Shown here: piece after piece, positions 26,304 to 38,988 of the stretch | How positions within the stretch are numbered: the stretch's first letter is position 1 | Layout: every line of letters begins with the position of its first letter | From: Lithospermum erythrorhizon | Lineage: Eukaryota > Streptophyta > Magnoliopsida > Boraginales > Boraginaceae | Assembly (NCBI GenBank): GCA_019722365.1 | Contig: JADFUC010000759.1 | Location: 186,001 to 250,000, forward strand | Reading direction: 5' to 3' | Length of the DNA: 64,000 nucleotides | Program-made: the position numbers and the translations under genes | The notes under the pieces: model-generated | The model's input: only the letters and a program-made list of their open reading frames with translations | Told to the model about the DNA's origin: nothing | Databases searched by the model: none

Positions 26304-28614
26304 TAGCACTCCCGGCTAGAATTCCTAAATTTTATATTTTTAGATAGAAGTGTAATTTAGTAATTAATAGTGTGAAAATGGAAGAAACACAACCCTTATT
26401 CACATTTTTATATATGTTAGTGATGAAACGGATAACTTAATATCATACAAAGAAAAAAAATATAAAAATTTAGAGGGGACAAACAATATAATTTTTAAAA
26501 GAATAAATATAGTTCATTTGAGATAATACTTAATAATACTTAATAGAATTCTATTTATTTTTTAAATTAGGAAGGCGTCTAATTCCTCCACTGGCTCTAT
26601 CTAGGCATTGATATCTCCTCAAAATTCTTTCTTGACAAGATTTATTTAGAGGTCTATTTCTAGTTCGAATCTATCAATGACAGAATTATGTTTTATGCAT
26701 ATTGCCATCCCACTTGGTGAATTTCATATATTAGGTGCATTTTATGGAATGTAAAGAGTATATGTTATTAGCTTGGAGAACTAGTGGTACGAGTAGTTAG
26801 TTTAATGTTATTCTCAAACTATAAATTGCTTGAGCGCTATGGAAGAGAATAAAATAGGGGTAATTTATAAATAAAAACGACGAAGTTCGGCCATCGTAGC
26901 TTGGCCCCCCCGAAACCCCCTCGGCCCCAAAAATGTAAAAGACAAACTTGCGATAAATGATGGTAGTAGTAGTAGTCGACCCAAGTCTTGGTCAACTCCA
27001 CAAACATTAGAGGGTTCACATCATATTAATGGCAATCCATTAATTACTCTGGCTATAACTCAACTCCAGAAATAGCTTCTGGGTAGACTGTTACTTACAT
27101 TTTTATCCTTGGGACTTCCTTCCTGGTGGATTGGTTCAACTCTTCTGCAGCTAAACTGTAATAGTTTGCTTTCTAGTTAACTATCATTAAGACACAAATA
27201 TGACATCCCCGATGACACTTCCTACTGTCAAGCCGCCGACATTTAATGTAGCATTCGACGGTTAACTTTTTGGCAATCCATTAATATCTTGTATGTAACA
27301 GCTAACACCTCGACGCTCAATGATTGATAATTTTCACCAAAATTCGTCCAAGATATATAAGTGGGTTCGGTGTATCATATTATGCCCCCATAATATTAGG
27401 GCCCCAAATTTTAAAATAATATGGATGACTATATAGTTACATACTATGTTTCTCAGCTGTAATGAAATCATACTACACTGGCCGCATGAATCAACCCAGC
27501 ATTTTAATTAATTTCTAAGATACAAGCCAATCAATTACTCGAAAAATGTGTAACAATTAAATTTTTGAAATTCTCATTTTCATTTCTTCTTATAAAAATA
27601 TATTTGATAAATATTAAAATTTATTTTTTTTTTAAATTATATGAAAGGGGAATTTAAGTTTTATTTTGCATAGGGTCCCAAAATCTTAGGACCGGCCTTG
27701 ATTACTACTATTATTATTGGCCGACTAATGACTTTTTTTATGGTACCTATTATTTCATCCAAAAACAAAATTAGAAAAAGACGTATGAAGTAGATGTGAA
27801 GGTAACATAGAAAGGAGATAGAAGAGATAAGACCATTAAATTTGGAAAATTGCAGTGAGACATCATCAACTTATTTGTATTATTGTTGGAAAATATGAGA
27901 TTACCTCACAACTCACGAGTTATTAGAAGACCATCCTTTAATTTTTTGCTCGTTTTATCACCTCATAGACTGTATGTGGACATCAATGATTTTGATTACG
28001 TGACTACTCAATACATGATGACAATACATGATGATAATGTATAATTTGGTAAAGACGATGACATGAAGTAAGGTATTATAATATGGAGGGAGGGACATAG
28101 GATACTTTTGCTCATCTTGTTTACACATTTACTCAGAAATAATTGCTAAAATGATTCCAGATAATATATGCAATTTGTATTTTAATTACACTAAATGTTT
28201 GGTCTACACAAATGGTCAATTATAATCGATACAAAAAAGGCACTTTACCTCTTTCGATTTCGACGAGTTAAATTTTGACGGAAAGAGGGACTAAAGTATA
28301 CATTTTTATTTCGACTATCATTAGTGACCAAAGTACACCTTTCAGAACACAAGCTCGGTGGGCTCATGTTTTTATTCAAAAGTCATGGCACCGCACTTTC
28401 CGCTTTTAAATTTAACTAACGTTAAAATAGTGAATGAAAAGTTCACATACCCAATTATGTAAACCATTTACACATACCAAATATTTATCTAATTAAAGCA
28501 ACTCTCACATGCCACTTAATTCATTTCTTTTGATAATTTTCTCCAGATACTCAAGAGGTAACTTATTTTTTGCCTTTTTGAGAAGATCACCTTGGGAATT
28601 GGAGTTTTAAAGTA
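26304..28614. other. Gene-free AT-rich region
   Basis: No gene recognised. Includes the degenerate inverted-repeat element listed at 27387-27705. Confidence 0.3.
27387..27705. mobile_element. Degenerate terminal-inverted-repeat element
   Basis: ATATTAGGGCCCCAAATTTT on the left and GGGTCCCAAAATCTTAGGAC on the right are imperfect inverted copies enclosing noncoding AT-rich sequence. Confidence 0.35.
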
Positions 28615-28861
28615 CCTCCCTTTCGCTATTAAAAGATTGTTTCACTTACCATTTTACTGAATTGATCGCTGAATATTGCTTGTATTTTATGAGTTTTTTG
28701 TATAAAAATATATCAATAAAAAATACATTCTAAATTTTTTCTATTGGTATATTTTTCATCAAATATTATACAACACAAATAAAAATATTTATAATCAAAG
28801 TTTAACTATTAAAAAGTTCAAAAATAAAAAATGTACAATCTTTTATGAACGGAAGGCGGAG
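28615..28861. mobile_element. Stowaway-like MITE
   Basis: Left end TACCTCCCTTTCGCTATTAA and right end TTATGAACGGAAGGCGGAGTA are inverted copies with flanking TA. Both contain the ACAATCTTTT / AAAAGATTGT pairing just inside. Confidence 0.75.
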
Positions 28862-31749
28862 TATCAATTAGCACCCTTTTTTGTTTTCTTAACAAGATTC
28901 GTGTAATCGTGTTGATTGGTTTAACAAGTAGAAAATTAGTTGACTGACTTTGAAGCTAATAAGTGAGAAGGTAGATATCTAAAAAATTACATAGTTAGCC
29001 AAACCAATAAAATTTCAAGAAAGAAGAAACTGGGACCTTTCCAAAACACTAATGAAGTCATAGCTAGATGCTCGAATCGTATATCTTAAAAGTCAGACAT
29101 TGACTTGGTTATTGATAGATTATAAGAAATCATTATGCACAATATTCCAACACATTACTTATAGAAATCGAATAGAATAATTATTTTGTACAAAAATAAT
29201 TTTGGCCAAATGTTACAACCCTAAGAGAACTAGAGAGGCAAGCAAGTTGTGATGGATATATATACTAAACGCCATGAATATGCATGCCATACATTGTTAT
29301 ATATCAATATCAATAATACTCCTACTATTCAATTATGAAGATTAGACGACGACGTTTAATTTAGATGATCAGATCGTTGACTCAAGCCCAAGTTGTTTAC
29401 TAATTGAGTTGAGTGAGTCTATGTTTCACTAACAATTTTGTCTTGCTTGTGATAGTCAAATCTGTATGATATACTTGCAATTTTTTGGATCAACTAAATA
29501 ATCATACTTTGTGGAAAACTTTTTAAGCAAAATGCATTTACTGTATGTTCTTGAACTTGTTTCTATCAAGTGCATGTAAAGAATCATGCTGGTATGAAGA
29601 TTAATATATAGTCATTAATGAGGTGTATTCAACATTTTATTATGAAGACAATATCATTTGTGAACCGTACATGCAATCTCGGAGTTTAAGAAGGATCAGG
29701 GTGATAATCTAAATTCTACTCCGTACGAAGTATTATATTATACAATAGAACTATTATATAATTGTTTACATAAAATATAACATAAGGTGATTGACACCCT
29801 CAATAATAATGAAAGTGTGTAAGTGCAATAAGTTTAGTGTTTCAATTTTTATCCAATATTTGTTCGAAATCTGTAACAACATTTATATTGGGGTATAAAG
29901 AGGGAGCGAGACATGCTCAGAAGCAAGACAGGCATGTTCAATTCACTCCTCTTTTAATAAGTATATATGCATTAGCTAGATGCAATAATAATTTAGCAGG
30001 ATATGTTGTTTCATAAGTCATCACTCATTAGTAATTAGTGTGAGATTGTGCAATGTGACTTGGTGAAGTTGGATAACACATTAGCTCTTTATTCTGGATA
30101 ATGCTGAGAAAGCACAAGCTCAAGAACCTAATTGATTGTAGTGTTAAGCAAGAAATAAACTAGAAAATGGGCCGATTATTGAGTTTGATATAATAATTGA
30201 GGAATTATCAATGATTAGACCATGTGATGCTTTGATTGAGGCCATTCTTTTCTTTAGTTTCTCCAGCATGTCACTAGAACATGTTCCTACTCGTCCTATC
30301 TAGCTATCACTTGACTAGTCTTTGGAGAACCGATTTGTTCGGACGGTTGGGGTTGGCTTACTTTATTAGATAGCATTGAAGCCATAATATCGATCATATA
30401 AAACATTAATTTATTATTAGTGGTGGAGTTTTAGTCGAAATTGAAGGGTTCAAAGCATTATTACATCTATTTAGAGGGATTTTTTTTCATTATGTAGGAG
30501 AAGAGGAGGGGCAATTATTATATTTTATCTAAAATTACTTATTATATTTAAAGAATAAATTCTAAATTTTTTAAAATTTAAGAGAGCCGTTGCTCTCTTA
30601 GTCTCTTTTAAATTCCGTCACTATTTACAATAAGACGTTAAATAATTGTCTCATGCATGTTACATGTAATTAATAGTGGGGTTTAACAGATATCAAATGG
30701 GACGAGGACCTCCTCCCAACCTTGAAATTCATATCATACTATATTCAATTATGCGTAGCTATTTTTACAAAATATCATATCATAATAATTGTCTCCTCCA
30801 TAATATGTCAAATAATAATCCTCATTTAAATTTGATTCAACATTTGCCCCCCTCGACATAAGGCAGACGTAAATAACAAGAATTTCTGATTAACTATAAT
30901 GAATTGAACATACACCATGAGCTTTTCATTTGGTTCCCGACCAACATTACCTTTAAATCTCCAAACTCTTTAGAACATATATAAAACTGATGACTCTAAC
31001 CTTCAATCTCCATAGAAATGAATGATGTTTCATTTTATCTCAACCTACATAACATCAAAAGCTCCACTCATAATGTTTCCTTCAAGCTAGTAGGATAGAT
31101 ATACTTAACCATGTACAAGTAACAAGCTGAAACCTGCATGTCAATGGTCAACCACTAAATTATAGACTTTTCTTGCCACTATTGCAATTATTATCGTTGC
31201 ACCAAAGGGCTAATGGTCCCCTATATAAAATTTGTATAATATCAATTTCTTCACTTCATTTATAAATTTTTTGAATTCATTAGTGCGTGTTCAAAACCAT
31301 AACTCTATAAGGGGTCGACTTATTAAAGTAAAACTACTTATATACTACCGCTGTCAAAATTCAAATCTCGATTCTTACTTCAATACGATACTATAGCGTA
31401 CGTACTTGAAATAATTATCCTAGCACTACATGATCAAGTCTGCCAGGGACATCTTGAGCCGGAGTTGATAAAATGGTCACTGAGTTCAATTGTTCAATTA
31501 TACAACAAATAGTTAGTCCCTAAATATATTTATATACAATTAATTAATCCTCAAATTCTTTTATTATCTTCTTTTTCTTGAGTTTACTTATTCCAAATTA
31601 AACAAAAACAAGACTCACACGAAAACACCACAAAAAACTTGGTATTGGGCTTAGTCAATTGACGCGTAAGCGAGAGAGACTCGGCCAAACATCTCAGACA
31701 AACAAAACACTCATTAAAGTCAAATTACTAATATACCCATGCTTATGTA
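28862..31749. other. Gene-free AT-rich region
   Basis: No coding region, RNA gene or clear element recognised on either strand. Confidence 0.3.
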
Positions 31750-32175
31750 CTCCCTCCCATCTCTAAACGATCGTCCAGTTTGATTTCTTAATGATCAAAA
31801 TTAACAAACGTTGATGTATTAATTTATTACTCACACAAATTCGATTTGAAGCAAAATTATAATATTAATAATAAAATATGGCGAAATCATTACTCCCTCC
31901 ATCCCATGAAAATTGTCTACTTTCGCTCTTTTTTTATTTTTCATAATTTATCCCATTTAAAAAATGTTATATGTCTTTTAAAAAGTAAGTCAACTTTAAC
32001 CGGTGTGAGAAATATTATCTCTTAAATTTTTGAAAAATTCAAAACTAAATAATCTTTATCGGATTGAGGGAGTATGTTTTTATATATTTTTCATAAAATA
32101 TTATATGACATATTAAAAAATATTTAAGATTTAAATTTAAAACATCAAATTTAGAAATTGGACGATCTTTTAATT
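31750..32175. mobile_element. Stowaway-like MITE, outer element of a nest
   Basis: Starts CTCCCTCCCATCTCTAAACG then ATCGTCCAG after TA. Matching inverted sequence TTGGACGATCTTTT is found at 32158-32172. The right terminus itself is diverged or lost. The element is interrupted by the complete MITE at 31893-32072. Confidence 0.55.
31893..32072. mobile_element. Stowaway-like MITE, inner element of a nest
   Basis: Complete 180-base element with ends CTCCCTCCATCCC and GGATTGAGGGAG, flanked on both sides by TA. Confidence 0.85.
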
Positions 32176-32310
32176 AGAACTAAACAGTTTCTTCAAGCAT
32201 CAGTTCGTTTCCGATCGTTTCGGGTTCAATTGGTTCCAATCTTATAAGTAGTATTAATCAATGGGTAGTTTCGTCCGAATATAAAATAGCATCTCCATAG
32301 ATTCCATGAT

Positions 32311-32319
32311 TATATATAG
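32311..32319 (+). promoter_or_regulatory. TATA box of the GT17 gene
   Basis: TATATATAG followed by a CT-rich leader (CTTTCTCTCTCT near 32424). The implied 5' untranslated region is about 390 bases. Confidence 0.5.
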
Positions 32320-32733
32320 ACAACATAATTCACAAAATTCTATAAAACTACACATTGTGATTTGTGAACTGTTGTACTATTTGAGCAAAAGCTTTTCTTG
32401 TAATCTTATTACACACATTGTTTCTCTTTCTCTCTCTAAATTGTCCATTTTATCCATTTCTCTTTGCTATTAAGTTGAGCATTTTTAGCTAAATTGTTTG
32501 TTATACACCCCCTTTTTTGATATTTGGGTATTGAAATTTTTACTAGGGTAGCTTTGTGACATTATTAAAATTATAAAAAAGAGAGAGCTCTCTCATTTGG
32601 GTTTGTGAATTTTGCTTAAAAAAGCATTTGGTTATTGATTTTTTGGAGTAAAGATTGAATCTTTATGCTTAGATTTTGGGATTGGTAATAGGTGATGTTG
32701 ATTTTATCAAAATTGTGGGAGAAAATTTGTTCA

Positions 32734-35005
32734 ATGGCAGAAGGAGGATCTCGTTATTGTTCCAAGAAATCTGATGATATGTGTGCTGAGGCTTGTAATG
32801 AGGTAAAGATTAAAAATTTATGCTAGATTTTATGATTGGTTGAATATTGAATGAATTTTTTATGCCCATTTTTTTTTTGAGATTTCTTTAAAAATATTTA
32901 TTAGTACTAACCATTTGAAAAAGTATCACACTGTGTTGAAATTGTATGTTGGATCATGGGCGTTCTGAATTGCTTCCTCTATCGGTAAAATATCCACCCT
33001 GCTTTTCTACGATATCGACTCACGCAACTTCGATTCAATCGAAATTATAATGTGTTAATAAGAAAGTAGAGTGAAAATACTATAGGATATTTTGACATGC
33101 TTTTCACAAATAGTATATCACACTTTAAAAAATATTCGAGGTCAAGTTTAAAAAGTATTAACACATTAGAAAAGTGGACGATTTTTTAGGGATGGAGGGA
33201 GTATGTTTATTGTTAATTGTTGTGTTAGTGGTGCTGATTGTAGGATGTCATTTTTTTATTAGTTCAAGAGGTATCAATTTTTTGTGAAGATTCTGGATTA
33301 GATTATGTGGTTGGGCCTCACCTCACTATCACTCTCTTATTTTGGGGTAGGGATAGAGCGAAGATGATGGAAATGAATGAAGGATTAAGCTTAGAAGGTG
33401 TATATTTTTTGCATGAAATCTATTCTCTTATTATTTCATAAAATATATTTTTTTCTTAATGAATAAATAGTTATTACAAGTAAGGATTGACTTTTGTCTT
33501 TTCTATAAAAAAGTTATGTGAAGGAATTGAAGTTCATATTGTTCCCATTACTTTTATCAACATTCCTTGTCTGTAGATTTTATCTCACTAAAGTAGTTGC
33601 TTCTCAACTATTCTTTATCCTCTTTGAAGCATATATATGATGGTGACTTGTTTTTCATCTACTGTGATATTGAATGATGATTTGAAGTCATTTAGTTGAA
33701 TAGGGTAACAAAAGGTTCTCCAGTTATTTCAAAATTTCATCTGCTCACATACCCAATTAAGTGGTTGCTAGTATCCGATTACTGATAATTCTATTGTTTG
33801 GACCCATTTCATTGTTTTGTACTGAATGGCTTGTAAATGCCTTAAACTTGGTAAATATGATCACCTTTAAATTGGAATATGCTAAACATGTCTGTTTCAC
33901 TTTTCAGGAAACTGCAAAATCTTCGAACGTGTCCAGAATTAAATGTATTTTGTGCGGGTTGAATTTGAAGGCATTGATCCTTTTGTTCGTCTTGATCCCA
34001 ACATGTGTTTGTTTTGTATACGCCCATGGACAAAAGATCACGTACTTTTTGCGGCCTCTGTGGGAAAAGCCACCTAAAAATTTTAATGAAATTCCACACT
34101 ACTATCATGAGAATGTGTCGATGGATAATCTCTGCAGACTTCATGGTTGGAAAATTCGTGAGTACCCAAGGCGCGTCTATGATGCTGTTGTGTTCAGCAA
34201 TGAACTAGACATACTTAAGATACGATGGAAAGAGTTATACCCTTATGTCAATGAATTCGTGCTACTAGAGTCGAACTCAACATTTACAGGATTGCCAAAG
34301 CCTATGGTTTTTGCTAGCCATCGGGAGGATTTCAAATTCGTTGACTCCAGATTAACTTATGGACAAATTCCTGGGCGATTTAAGAAAGGAGAGAATCCAT
34401 TTGTTGAGGAGGCATATCAACGTCTTGCTCTGGATTATCTCCTCAAGCAAGCAGGCATTCAAGATGATGATTTGCTCATTATGTCCGATGTTGATGAAAT
34501 CCCCAGTAGTCACACCATCAATCTCTTAAGGTGGTGTGATGACATACCCTCAATTCTACACCTTCGGTTGAAAAACTATCTCTACTCTTTCGAGTTTCCT
34601 GTGGACAACAATAGCTGGAGAGCTTCGGTACATACATATCAATCTGGGAAGACAAGATATGCACATTACAGACAATCCGATGATATCTTGACCGATGCAG
34701 GGTGGCATTGCAGCTTTTGCTTCAGACGTATTAGTGATTTCATTTTTAAGATGAAAGCTTATAGTCACTTTGATAGAGTGAGATTCTCTCATTTCCTAAA
34801 TCCTAAACGAGTGCAACAAGTAATTTGCAAAGGTGCTGATCTGTTTGATATGCTTCCAGAAGAATATACATTCAAAGAAATAATAGGAAAAATGGGAAAC
34901 ATACCCCACTCATACTCAGCAGTTCATCTCCCAGCATATCTTTTGGAGAATGCTGACAAGTTCAAGTTTCTCTTACCCGGTAAATGCTTAAGAGAAAGTG
35001 GCTAG
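32734..35005 (+). CDS. GT17 beta-1,4-mannosyl-glycoprotein N-acetylglucosaminyltransferase-like
   Basis: Type II Golgi glycosyltransferase of family GT17, related to animal MGAT3, which adds bisecting GlcNAc to N-glycans. The acceptor of the plant members is not established. Two exons, 32734-32802 and 33908-35005, join in phase for 388 residues. A short cytosolic tail is followed by a membrane anchor at about residues 43-62 ([20 protein letters not shown]). The GT17 domain begins near [19 protein letters not shown]. It has [10 protein letters not shown], an acidic DVDE motif at 217-220 ([10 protein letters not shown]) likely for nucleotide-sugar or metal binding, and the family phrase [11 protein letters not shown]. 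The reading frame is open further upstream of 33908, but exon 2 is taken to begin after TTTTCAG because this joins the short first exon and its ATG in phase. Intron 1 carries a MITE. Confidence 0.88.
32971..33201. mobile_element. Stowaway-like MITE in GT17 intron 1
   Basis: Right end GTGGACGATTTTTTAGGGAT then GGAGGGAGTA is well preserved. The left end TGCTTCCTCTATCGGTAAAA is a diverged inverted copy. Length about 231 bases. Confidence 0.6.
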
Positions 35006-35590
35006 CTTTCAACTGCCATCACCTTATTCTCCCATTAAAGGTAAACAGTGGTTCAACGTGCTGCAATACTCTGGTTGAGAGATTCTGAAAACCCGACAAT
35101 TGCAGTTCGTCTGGCTTGCTAGCCGAGCTAAGTGACATGCATTTCGATGTCATTTTTCGAGACGATTTGGTGAACTTGGGTGATTAGTTCTTGAATTTCT
35201 TTAGTTAGATATTGTATATAAATCTTTAGGATGGATTGTGTGTAAAATAGAGTATCAGTTTAGGAGAGTTTTCAGTGATGAAAACAGATTATGTGCTCAG
35301 GGTGCTTATGTGTTACATTGACTCAGATTGTTGTGAACCAATTTGCCCCCTAAAGGCATATTATTTTCTGGCTGTTGGAAAATTTTGATGAGAGACTAAT
35401 TCATTGTTATGTCTCTCCAAAAATTGAGTTGCACCTTTTACTTCTATTGTATTCTGGAGACCTTTACTTTACATTATGTGCATACTGCATAGTCATGGAA
35501 ATCACTCTACCATAGTACACCAAAGCTTCCGACCGGAAAACGCTCTGCTTTTCTACTGTTTATATAAAGCTTGGTTAATGGAAAGGTACA
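35006..35590. other. 3' flank of GT17 gene
   Basis: Probable 3' untranslated region and spacer. No further gene seen. Confidence 0.4.
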
Positions 35591-35591
35591 T

Positions 35592-35765
35592 CAACATGTC
35601 ACAATTTCTTTGGAAATATCCCCGCCTAAGTAGGGTAAGGGGTGTTCGATTGAATGCAGCCTATCTCTAAGTTGTTTCGAATTGACTAACTGCTATTTTC
35701 GAATTGACTAAATAGTTAAAGTGTAAATACTATTTACAACTTGATAAGAAGCTTAGATATGGTAA
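35592..35765 (+). repeat. SINE-like dispersed repeat copy
   Basis: Core CCCCGCCTAAGTAGGGTAAG, then GCAGCCTATCTCTAAG, GTTTCGAATTGACTAACTG and tail AGTGTAAATACTATTTACAA, ending near GATAAGAAG. Confidence 0.65.
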
Positions 35766-36114
35766 TGAGTATGGTTTTTTTTCCTTGGCAGAAGCTGAAT
35801 GTTGTCATCAGAAGTGAGCTGTTGCATTAGCTTCTTGTTGATCATGGCAACTTGAAAGTGCTAAAACTTGGCTGTGAAGAAGAGTAAGACAACCTCATTC
35901 ATTTGGAGTTTCAAATTGTTCATAAGTTCGGTGAGGAAAATGAAAGGAATTAAATGATGAAAGCATCTAATATCTTGATTATTGTATGGATGTTTCTGCT
36001 ATATGGCTGGCATGTAGTAGTATCCTTGTTACATAATCATTAAATACAATGCGATGAGCAAATAACGTTCTATGACAAGTGTTTACATCTCAGAGCATAT
36101 GTGCTCCAGCCTCC

Positions 36115-36200
36115 ATTTTCTATCATGTCTGATACATTTAAAGAGTCTCCCGTCCAAGTGAGATATGATAATACACAGACGAAGAAAAATATAATATCGG
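36115..36200 (+). repeat. SINE-like dispersed repeat fragment
   Basis: Core AAAGAGTCTCCCGTCCAAGT followed by GATAATACACAG. The tail is not recognisable. Confidence 0.45.
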
Positions 36201-37528
36201 AAGTTAATGATTCACGTCAAATCAAACGATTGGAAAAACCAATCACCTAGACGAGGTTAACAGCATCACAGAAGCAAACATTTACTCCCGTTCTACTCGA
36301 GTACTCGTGTTAGTTAATTTTTACAATTTGCCGTCGCCTTGATCCACCCCCTCCGAAGGACTATAAGTGATGGGTGCCTAAGCAAAATCTACTTAGTTTA
36401 GAAGTTCACATCACTAAGAACTGTATAACCAGAAGCATTCATGTCTACCAAGATTCAAGAAGGGTAAAATAAGGCTTCCATTAGTTGAGGATTGTCTATG
36501 CATTTGAAGCCTTTTGACTCACCTTACAAGTAAAATGAAAACCACAGCTAGGTTTATAAGGATTTGGATGACTGAAGTCACTGAACTGTGTACCTCTAGG
36601 AGTAATTCTCAGTCTCTGCTAAATTGTAGTATATTAATAATGTAATCTGCTAATTAAAACAAAATAACAAAATAAAGGAGACTTTCTCAAATTGAAACAT
36701 AAAACATAGATCAAAAGCAGTTAATCTGTTACACTTCTATAAGTTTACTCTACTTATTGATGAATGATGATTATATATATGTCAGAGAAAGACTGTCGTA
36801 GAACACGATCAATCAATTCCAGCAAAACCAAAAAGAAGGCAAAGGATAGAAATCTAACTAGTTGCGCCTCTTGTCTGAAAGAGTTGAACGTCTGTGACTG
36901 CTCAAGGTGTAAGAGAGACTCATTTTCGCCTGCTGAATTGTTGCGCAAGAGTTTGATGATAGTTCTACCTGCTAGTCCGACACTCCAGAGACAGTTCGAC
37001 ATCCCCTCTATTAAGTCTTGAGCAATTATACTGCAACAAAGAAGAATAACTAGGTCCAAAAATGGTTGGAAGCTTCGCTAAGTTCAGATGACAGCAGTTG
37101 TGTTTAAAGAATAATGTATAGGAGCTCCACTTTCAATACACAGTGAAAACAGATTCCATTTAGTCTGATTCGACAGCTTATCTTAAGCTTTAACTTCTGT
37201 TTGAGAGAATCAAAGAATCAATATTATTCTTGAATCCGACCAAATTGAATCATCCTTCTTGCAGTAGCAATCCTTGTTCCTGCACGAACTGGCACGACTT
37301 GTTACTCTCAAAGCTTTACATCCTTTATCAATTTAATCAAGATGCTTAAAGTACACATTCCCCATTATAATAACTGGGAAATCTGATTCTTTGCTAATGG
37401 GAGTAAAAGTTGCCACCCATTATATTCCCTTTATATGTCAGATCACATCAGGCCATAAAATGCCTAGAATGAACAGTTTAAGGATAGGAACTAGTTGCCC
37501 CACTACCATTTAGAATCATAATTCATGC
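36201..37528. other. Intergenic region
   Basis: No convincing gene. A short open frame at 36764-37021 (85 codons, Cys-rich CASCLKELNVCDCSRC) has no recognisable homology and weak context. Confidence 0.3.
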
Positions 37529-37537
37529 TATATAAAT
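37529..37537 (+). promoter_or_regulatory. TATA box of the repetitive-protein gene
   Basis: CTATATAAA, about 85 bases upstream of the ATG at 37617. Confidence 0.65.
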
Positions 37538-37616
37538 GGCAGTCGCATTCATACAAAATCAGACTGCTAGTATCAAACACATTGCATAAGAAAATTAACC
37601 TTACTTCCCGGTGAAA

Positions 37617-38156
37617 ATGGCTCTCGGAGTCTCAGCTCATGGCCCCAGTGCTGGATACCCTCAGCAGGGCTATGGACACAAGGAGGAATACTCCAAAGAG
37701 GACTACTATAAGGATGGTAACATGCACAAGGAGGACTACTACAAGACGGACAACTATGGCAACTCCTCAACCGTGCAGATGATGAGGCCGCATTCAAGCC
37801 ACTCTCCTTCAGGTCCTAACCATCATGGCAACGGGAATGGATATGGTAACTCTCAGCATGGTCCAGAAGGCAATGGTTATGGTAACTCCAGTTTCACTAG
37901 TGGCGTGACTTCTCAGCATGGTCCGGGAAGCAATGGATATGGTAACTCCGGTTACTCTAGTGGCATACACTCTCAGCATGGTTCAGGAAACAATATATAT
38001 GGGAATAATCACGGTTCACATATGCCGATGGGAACAAGTAGGAGTCAGGACATGAACTATGGCTATCAATCCCAGGGCCAGAGCAGCGACCGCCCTTACT
38101 ACCAACAACAACCCAATGGCTCCCACAGCTGGATTTCAAAGGATTTGGATGACTAA
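37617..38156 (+). CDS. His/Asn/Gly/Tyr-rich repetitive low-complexity protein
   Basis: Intronless gene of 179 residues with a good TATA box. I do not recognise a family. The N-terminal part is charged and Tyr-rich with repeats of the kind KEEYSKEDYYKDGN then HKEDYYKTDNYGN. The central part holds three 20-residue tandem units of the form SQHGPxxNGYGNS, encoded by exact 60-base periods (SQHG codons at 37851, 37911 and 37971). The C-terminus is Gln/Ser-rich and ends WISKDLDD. There is no signal peptide or membrane segment. Composition (Gly, Asn, His, Tyr, Ser, Gln) is typical of intrinsically disordered proteins able to form condensates or bind metal or water. That is inference only. The start is taken at ATGGCTCTC since no ATG lies upstream in frame nearby. 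Confidence 0.7.
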   Translation: MALGVSAHGPSAGYPQQGYGHKEEYSKEDYYKDGNMHKEDYYKTDNYGNSSTVQMMRPHSSHSPSGPNHHGNGNGYGNSQHGPEGNGYGNSSFTSGVTSQHGPGSNGYGNSGYSSGIHSQHGSGNNIYGNNHGSHMPMGTSRSQDMNYGYQSQGQSSDRPYYQQQPNGSHSWISKDLDD

Positions 38157-38988
38157 ATCTGCATTCCTAGAACATGATCTCGTCGTGTGTGATGTATGGT
38201 AATGCGAAAAGAGGCTTGGCTATAGCTCAAGTACCTCCATAAATAATTCAAGTACGTAGTATTTGAAATTGTATCCTGCTGTTAAAGCAGCATGAAAAAT
38301 AATAGTTTTATCAATGAGAACAAAGTATAATACATATATCTGAAGTAGTAGATGGTATATGCAGTTCACTTTGACAATTCCGTCAATTCGGAAATAGCTT
38401 TCTTGTTTACACAAGAGAAAGGTTACGTACTATTCGATCCCTCCTTATCCCGGTTATGCGGGAACTTCATCAGAGACATTAAAGCATGTTAATATTATCA
38501 TATGTATCCCTCTTGCCGTCCCTTAAATTCTCCATGCCGTACTATTCATCAAAGCATTGGATTGTCTGCCCAATAAACCAATAATAGTCCTTAGTCTTGT
38601 GTAAACTATTAAATTGAGTATAGTTTTTTATACTACCATTGTTTTTAATCAAGAGTCATTTGTAAGAACGGGATTTTGTTGTGTGTAAGCATGGATCGTT
38701 TGTTACACTCAATTAAAAATTGAGAATTATAAACATGTATTATGTTTCGAAAAAGGATCGTATGTTATACACTTATACTTCATTAAAATGACAGTTCTTA
38801 ATTGTATGTTATAGTTTGAGTGATACTCTCTATTATACTTTAATTAAAATGACTACTGACTACATAATTTAAAGAGGATCAACATAAGAAGCACAAAGTT
38901 AAATAGGGGTAGGGGCAGGTTGAAACCCATTATATATATTTTGGTTGGTTATTAATACTAAGTTAAAGTATAAACATAAAATTGATAT
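38157..38988. other. Intergenic region
   Basis: 3' flanks of two convergent genes. Nothing further recognised. Confidence 0.4.

Noticed and set aside
33761..33907. Open frame upstream of GT17 exon 2 that could extend the protein
   Set aside because: It has no ATG in good context, includes intron-like sequence ending TTTTCAG at 33907, and splicing to the ATG exon at 32734 joins in phase.
36764..37021. Cys-rich 85-codon frame (CASCLKELNVCDCSRC)
   Set aside because: No recognisable zinc-binding family, no promoter, and no signal peptide; probably chance.
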